Below are positions 6,303 to 10,509 of a stretch of DNA of 10,509 nucleotides, in pieces. How positions within the stretch are numbered: the first letter of the stretch is position 1; each line of letters opens with the position of its first letter. The position numbers and the translations under genes were made by a program. Source of the DNA: CAVPGH01 sp046726955. GTDB lineage: Bacteria > Acidobacteriota > Vicinamibacteria > Fen-336. The notes beneath the pieces were generated by a model. It did no database searches. It was not told the origin of the DNA and saw nothing but the letters and a program-made list of their open reading frames with translations. Location: the NCBI GenBank assembly GCA_046726955.1, contig JBKPBQ010000587.1, positions 1 through 10,509 of the forward strand. Reading direction: 5' to 3'.

Positions 6303-8161
6303 AGACGAGACGCCTCACCGTGGCCCAGGCCCTCGTCGAGTTCCTCGCGCAGCAGCACACCGAGCGCGACGGTGTCGAGCGCCGCTTCGTTCCCGGCGTC
6401 TTCGGGATCTTCGGCCACGGCAACGTGGGCGGCATCGGCCAGGCCCTGCAGCAAGCGGGCGACCGGCTTCCCTTCTACCTCTGCCGGAACGAGCAAGGGA
6501 TGGTCCACACGGCCGCGGGCTACGCGAAGATGGCCAACCGGCTGGCGACTCTCGCCTGCACGACCTCCGTCGGCCCCGGCGCGACGAACATGGTCACGGG
6601 CGCGGCGGGGGCGACCATCAACCGCGTGCCCGTGCTGCTCCTGCCCGGCGACATCTTCGCCACGCGGCAGGCCGCGCCGGTGCTCCAGCAGCTCGAGTCG
6701 CCGGCGACTCCCGACATCTCGGTGAACGACGCGTTCAAGCCGGTCTGCCGGCTCTGGGACCGCGTCAACCGTCCGGAGCAGCTCGTCACATCCCTGCTGG
6801 AGGCGATGCGCGTGCTCACGAGCCCGTCCGACACGGGGGCCGTGACGCTGGCCCTGCCCGAGGACGTGCAGAGCGAGGCCTGGGACTTCCCGGAAGAGAA
6901 CTTTGGGCGGCGTGTGTGGCACATCCGCCGGCCGCGTCCGGATCCCGAAGCGGTAGCGCGCGCGGTCGAGATGATCCGCGCCGCAAAGCGACCGCTCGTC
7001 GTCGCGGGCGGCGGCGTCCTCTACTCCGAGGCCACAGAGGCCCTCCGCGCCTTCACGAAGGCGACCGGGATCCCCGTCGGCGAGACGCAGGCCGGCAAGG
7101 GCGCCCTGCCCTTCGACGACCCATCGGCGCTGGGGGCGATCGGCACTACCGGAACGCCGGGAGCCAACATCATGGCCCGCGAGGCGGACCTCGTGATCGG
7201 CGTGGGGACGCGCTACTCCGACTTCACCACGGCCTCGAAGACCGCTTTCCAGGACCCAGGCGTCCGCTTCGTCAACATCAACGTGTGCGAGTTCGACGCG
7301 TTCAAGCACGCGGGCCTGCCCGTCGTGGGCGACGCGCGAGCGGCGCTCCAGGCGCTCGCCGAAGCCCTCGGCGGATTCGCCGTCGAGTCGGCGTACCGCG
7401 AGCGCGCGCAGCGCTTCAACCGCGAGTGGGACGCGGAGGTCCAGCGCGTCTACGATCTCGGGCACGGGCCGCCCCCCAGCCAGGGCGAGGTGATCGGCGC
7501 CGTGAACGCGGCGGCCGGACCGCGCGACGTCGTCGTCTGCGCCGCGGGCAGCCTCCCCGGCGATTTGCACAAGCTCTGGCGCACGCGCGATCCCAAGGGC
7601 TACCACCTCGAGTACGGCTACTCCTGCATGGGCTACGAGGTCGCGGGGGCCCTGGGCGTGAAGATGGCCGCTCCTGACCGCGAGGTCTTCGCCATGGTCG
7701 GCGATGGCTCGTGGCTCATGATGTCGCAGGAGATCGTGACCGCCTTGCAAGAGAACGTGAAGCTCGTGGTCGTCCTCATCGACAACGGGGGCTTCGGGTC
7801 GATCGGCGGCCTCTCGGAGTCACTGGGCTCCGGAGGGTTCGGGACGCGCTACCGCGAGCGCGGCGAGGACGGCCAGCTCTCGGGGCCGCGGCTGCGCGTG
7901 GACTTCGCGGCCAACGCGAAGAGCCTGGGCGCCCACGTGATCCCCACGCGTACGATCGCCGAGCTCGAGGCGGCGCTGGTCGAGGGCCGTAAGCAGGGCC
8001 GCACCACCGTCATCACCATAGAGACCGACCGCGAGGCCCGCGTCGGCGGCTACGAGTCGTGGTGGGACGTGCCGCCGGCGGAGGTCTCGACGAGCGAGAC
8101 GGTCCAGAAGGCCCGGCGCGACTGGGAGACGGCGCGCAAGAAGGAGCGCTGGTTCGTCTAG
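6299..8161 (+). CDS. iolD: 3D-(3,5/4)-trihydroxycyclohexane-1,2-dione acylhydrolase (decyclizing), ThDP-dependent
   Basis: A 620-residue thiamine-diphosphate enzyme of full family length. IolD hydrolyses the C-C bond of the inositol-derived cyclic dione to give 5-deoxy-glucuronate, the substrate of IolB. The order is a PYR domain with FGIFGHGNVGGIG (35-47) and the ThDP-activating Glu E65 in RNEQGMVHTAAGYAK, then a middle domain with RPLVVAGGGVLYSEA (231-245) and IGVGTRYSDFTT. The PP domain has the metal and diphosphate motif GDGS (468-471) through DNGGFGSI (N496). The closing GGYESWWDVPPAEVS segment (583-597) is typical of IolD rather than acetolactate synthase. GAGGAG at 6286-6291 sits 7 nt before the ATG, inside the end of iolB, and the ATGA overlap indicates translational coupling. 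It is followed by a convergent gene 43 bp away with no clear terminator between. Confidence 0.95.
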   Translation: MKTRRLTVAQALVEFLAQQHTERDGVERRFVPGVFGIFGHGNVGGIGQALQQAGDRLPFYLCRNEQGMVHTAAGYAKMANRLATLACTTSVGPGATNMVTGAAGATINRVPVLLLPGDIFATRQAAPVLQQLESPATPDISVNDAFKPVCRLWDRVNRPEQLVTSLLEAMRVLTSPSDTGAVTLALPEDVQSEAWDFPEENFGRRVWHIRRPRPDPEAVARAVEMIRAAKRPLVVAGGGVLYSEATEALRAFTKATGIPVGETQAGKGALPFDDPSALGAIGTTGTPGANIMAREADLVIGVGTRYSDFTTASKTAFQDPGVRFVNINVCEFDAFKHAGLPVVGDARAALQALAEALGGFAVESAYRERAQRFNREWDAEVQRVYDLGHGPPPSQGEVIGAVNAAAGPRDVVVCAAGSLPGDLHKLWRTRDPKGYHLEYGYSCMGYEVAGALGVKMAAPDREVFAMVGDGSWLMMSQEIVTALQENVKLVVVLIDNGGFGSIGGLSESLGSGGFGTRYRERGEDGQLSGPRLRVDFAANAKSLGAHVIPTRTIAELEAALVEGRKQGRTTVITIETDREARVGGYESWWDVPPAEVSTSETVQKARRDWETARKKERWFV

Positions 8162-8204
8162 CCAAAGACCGGGCGGCGGCGGCAAGCCGGGCGAATCCGA
8201 TCCC

Positions 8205-8708
8205 CTACTCCTGTCCGGGGGACGGGCAGCCTGTGCTGGTCAAGACCACCCTCATGGACGCGATTTCCGCGGTGGGGCTGAAGTTGCCGAGGATCAGGTC
8301 GTAGGTGCCGGCGTTCATCCAATACGTCGAAGCCGTCAAGGGCTTCGGGGGTGGGAACAGGTTCAAGATGACGTTGCAGCGATCCTCCAGGAACTGGTCG
8401 ACGCTGCAGGGCGCCTGCGCGAGCACCGTGCTGACGATGTTCGTGCGGAGCACCCAGTCCACCGTGACGGCGAGGCGGCCGGTCACGGGCGTCGTGATCG
8501 ATTGGACGATATAGGTGTTTGCCGGGATCTGGCTCTCGCCGCTGAACACCGTCTCGATGGTGCAGGGAGTCGTCGGGGGCCCGGCCGGGTTCGAGCAGCC
8601 CGCCCCCTGACCGAGGGCGAGGGCGCAAAGAGGGGCGACGACGAGCGGTCGCCGCCATGAACGGGTCGTGGTGCTCATCATGGCCACGGCCTCCTTCATA
8701 ACCTTCAT
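8205..8708 (-). CDS. Predicted small secreted lipoprotein, unknown function
   Basis: A 167-residue protein that I do not recognise. It has a basic RSWRR stretch, a hydrophobic segment (PLVVAPLCALALG) and a lipobox-like GAGC with Cys at 38, atypical in having Gly at -3. A Pro/Thr-rich linker and a beta-rich domain of about 115 residues follow, ending in NAGTYDLILGNFSP and a Cys-containing tail. The strand pattern is reminiscent of small beta-sandwich (PPC-like) extracellular domains, which is a weak inference. Two starts are possible. The ATG at 8708 has GGAG 6 nt upstream. The ATG at 8681 has AAGGAGG (8690-8696) 8 nt upstream and gives a more normal signal peptide, so it may be the real one. 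The gene follows the DUF3943 gene by 12 bp on the same strand and is probably co-transcribed with it. Confidence 0.75.
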   Translation of the reverse strand: MKVMKEAVAMMSTTTRSWRRPLVVAPLCALALGQGAGCSNPAGPPTTPCTIETVFSGESQIPANTYIVQSITTPVTGRLAVTVDWVLRTNIVSTVLAQAPCSVDQFLEDRCNVILNLFPPPKPLTASTYWMNAGTYDLILGNFSPTAEIASMRVVLTSTGCPSPGQE

Positions 8709-8720
8709 TTCGCTCTCCGC

Positions 8721-10469
8721 CTACCGAGCCGTGTTGCGGGCCAGGAAGATCCGCAGCCGGGTGTTCTTCTGGTCGATGTCCTGGAAGCCCGGCGCCGAAT
8801 AACGGCTCTTGCGGAGGAAGACGAAGGCGTCGGCGCCGAGGCCCCACTTCCTGAAGAGCGGGACGAAGCCCCGTACGAACCCGTATTGGACGTAGTGGTT
8901 GGCGTTGGAGCCCAGGCCGGACTGGCCCTGGCTGTAGATCGAGCCGTTGGAGACGTTGATCCAATTGAAGCGGTAGTGGACGGTCACCATCGGCCGCCCC
9001 GACACGAGCACGTTCGCGAGGGCGTGAAAGCCCATGCCGGGTCCGTAGTCGTATTCCCGGAGGCGCTCGCGGTCGGCGACCTGGGCGATGTCCGCATAAT
9101 CGGAGTTCACCGCCGCCAGGCTCAGGAACAGCGCGGAGGCGCGGGTCGTGAGCCCGACCTTCTTCGACAGCCGGAACCGCGAGTGAAGGGTGGCGGCCAG
9201 CGACTGGCCCCCGAACTCCCACGTGCTGTTGTTCATGTAGTCGTAGTACTGGCTGATCGCGAAGACGTGGTTCGGGTTCTCCGCGTCCCCGAGCGGCTTT
9301 CTGCCAGAGGTCGCCGCGGATCCGCAAGATGGTCAAGGGCTGCTTCTCCCCCGGGGTGAGCTGCAGCGTCATGTCCATGTAATCGAACGGCTTCCGGCGA
9401 TCGTTGTCCCACGGGTTGCCATAGGCGTGATCGAGGAGCAGGTTGAAGTAGGTCTTGGAGTCCTGTCCGAAGGTCTCCTGGCCGACGACCCGCACACCCA
9501 GACCGAACAGGGTGCTGCCGTGGGGCGGACGCCAGTCCATGTCGTCCGTGGGGTTCTTGTCCTTGGCGGTGCTGCGGCCCGAGATGAGGCGGTTCAGCCC
9601 GCGGACGGGATCGACGACGAAGGCGCTGAGCTCCTTGAAGAAGCGCGTCCCGCCCGTCGCCTGGTTGTCCAGGATCTCCGACGAGAGACGGTAGGTCATC
9701 TCCCCCATAGTCATTCCACCCACGGCCGTCGCGATCATGTCGTTGTACGACATGGGATGCGTCTCACCACAGCACTCCCAGAAGAACGCGCCGAACGTCG
9801 CGTACGCCGCCGAGGTCCAGTATCCGAGGCCGTTCGCGCGCGCGGAGTTGAAGTACACGCCGCCGTTGTACGAGTGAAGGAACTGGTTGGTGCGGAAATC
9901 GTTGTCGTCGTACGTGAAGCCCTCCTTGATGTTCTGCCACCAGCTCCGCGGGCTCGTCTGGTTGAAGTTGCCGTCGCGCATGTACTCGTTGAACGCGGCC
10001 GAGAACAAGTTGATCCCGATCATCTCCGCCGCGGCCCAGCCGTAGTTCTGCGCTACGCCCCACGCGTCGCGCTTGCTGTCTTGGGGCACGCTCTCGCGAG
10101 GTCCCGAAGGGTAGCCGTTGTCGGGATGCCAGCGCACGCCCAAGCGGGCCTCGAACGTGGAAGCCGAGCTCGCGGGCGGAAGGCCGACGGGACTGAGGTC
10201 GTATTCGCCGACGTCGAAGTAGCTGAAAGCTGCCGACAGGTCGAGGGCGACCTTGCGATTGAGGTTCCACTCGAGGCCCGGTACGACGCCGACGCTGAAC
10301 CCGTTCGCGGCCCTCGTCGTGCTGTCGCCCAGCACGTAGTTGGGGGGGAGCGGGTTCTCGTCGAAGAGGTGGCTGCGCGGGTGGAGCCGGGCCAGGCCGC
10401 CGCGCACCTGGAGGTAGGGACGGAAGCTTCCTTCCGTGCGCAGCATGCGGGTCGCAGAGAGGTAGGGCT
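8721..10469 (-). pseudogene. DUF3943 outer-membrane protein, frameshifted and 5'-truncated by the contig end
   Basis: About 580 residues can be read in two frames. The first part (10469 to about 9298) begins inside a beta-barrel-like domain (SFRPYLQVRGG, FEARLGVRWHPD) and then gives an unmistakable DUF3943 core. Its landmarks are WWQNIKEGFTYDDNDFRTNQ, FNSARANGLGYW, FWECCGE, SYNDMIATAVGG, MGEMTYRLSSEIL and VRGLNRLISG. After TILRIRGDLWQK this frame loses sense. The neighbouring frame picks up with PLGDAENPNHVFAISQYYDY and continues as alternating beta strands to TAG at 8721-8723, ending in a strand with a charged tail (RLRIFLARNTAR). One extra base near 9297-9300 explains the break. The protein is probably an outer-membrane barrel with a periplasmic DUF3943 region; its function is unknown. 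The start is missing because the adapter begins at 10470. It could be a real pseudogene or an assembly error. Confidence 0.85.
9297..9300 (-). other. Frameshift site in the DUF3943 gene
   Basis: On the coding strand the sequence reads CTCTGGCAGAAAGCCGCTC. Read as written it gives LWQKAARGRGEP, which does not look like protein of this family. Dropping one A from the AAA run (9298-9300), or the next G, gives LWQKPLGDAENPN, which joins the downstream frame smoothly. A +1 shift here restores a single reading frame from 10469 to 8721. Confidence 0.75.
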
Positions 10470-10509
10470 CTGTCTCTTATACACATCTGACGCTGCCGAC
10501 GACCTGCAA
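10470..10509. other. Nextera transposase adapter at contig end (artefact)
   Basis: CTGTCTCTTATACACATCT at 10470-10488 is the 19-bp Tn5 mosaic end. GACGCTGCCGACGA at 10489-10502 completes the reverse complement of the Nextera read-1 adapter. The last seven bases, CCTGCAA, occupy the place of the i5 sample index. None of this is genomic, and the first C (10470) may belong to either. Open frames reading out of the adapter on the minus strand start with MCIRDR or MYKRQ, which are well-known adapter-derived N-termini. Confidence 0.98.

Noticed and set aside
6218..7750. 510-codon minus-strand open frame opposite iolD
   Set aside because: An antisense shadow of a fully recognisable ThDP enzyme; no motifs and no start signal.
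8162..8204. Possible terminator in the GC-rich gap after iolD
   Set aside because: The GGCGGCGGCGGC run has no matching complementary arm of useful length and there is no T tract on either strand.
8158..9297. Open minus-strand frame continuing the first DUF3943 frame past the frameshift, through the lipoprotein gene to 8158
   Set aside because: The sequence after 9297 is Arg/Pro/Gly-rich with no family likeness and overlaps two better frames; this is a stop-free shadow typical of high GC.
1..10469. tRNA genes, CRISPR repeats, insertion sequences
   Set aside because: No cloverleaf-like segments, regularly spaced repeats, transposase-like proteins or terminal inverted repeats were seen; the only Tn5-like end is the sequencing adapter.
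10053..10486. Minus-strand frames starting MCIRDR and MYKRQ at the contig end
   Set aside because: Their first codons are translated Nextera adapter; the rest is out of frame with the DUF3943 gene.

Overview
This window is an end piece of a high-GC draft contig. The last 40 bases are not genomic: they are an Illumina Nextera adapter, so the organism's sequence stops at about 10,469. The GC-rich coding, Shine-Dalgarno sites of the GGAGG type, an outer-membrane DUF3943 protein and two predicted lipoproteins point to a Gram-negative (diderm) bacterium. The mixture would fit Acidobacteriota or a similar under-sampled phylum, but the sequence alone does not settle the taxon. I see no tRNA, rRNA, CRISPR array or insertion sequence.

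Layout. (1) 2-265 (+) is the 3' end of an antibiotic-biosynthesis-monooxygenase-like domain protein. Its stop codon interlocks with that of the gene converging on it. (2) 2679 down to 262 (-) is a three-gene unit: an RbsB-type sugar-binding lipoprotein, a GlpF-like aquaglyceroporin and a class I SAM methyltransferase. (3) 2794-4335 (+) is mmsA/iolA, (methyl)malonate-semialdehyde dehydrogenase. (4) 5377 down to 4346 (-) is a LacI-family repressor. (5) 5415-8161 (+) is iolB followed by iolD, joined by an ATGA overlap. (6) 10469 down to 8205 (-) is a DUF3943 outer-membrane protein, broken by a frameshift and cut by the contig end, followed closely by a small predicted lipoprotein.

Regions 2-5 form one myo-inositol catabolic locus. 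IolD opens the trihydroxycyclohexanedione ring, IolB isomerises 5-deoxy-glucuronate, and MmsA/IolA converts malonic semialdehyde to acetyl-CoA. IolG, IolE, IolC and IolJ are not in the window, nor are the ABC ATPase and permease that the sugar-binding protein would need.

The most interesting signal is regulatory. The two divergent intergenic regions (2680-2793 and 5378-5414) each carry the same 55-bp element: a TTGACA box, an 18-bp spacer and a shared -10 region that can be read on both strands. A TGGARCGTTCCA palindrome and an opposing TTGCYT box follow at identical offsets. The palindrome has the central CpG expected for LacI-family operators, and the LacI gene is itself driven from one copy. 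One repressor therefore probably controls all four transcription units, including the aquaporin and the methyltransferase, which are not standard inositol genes.
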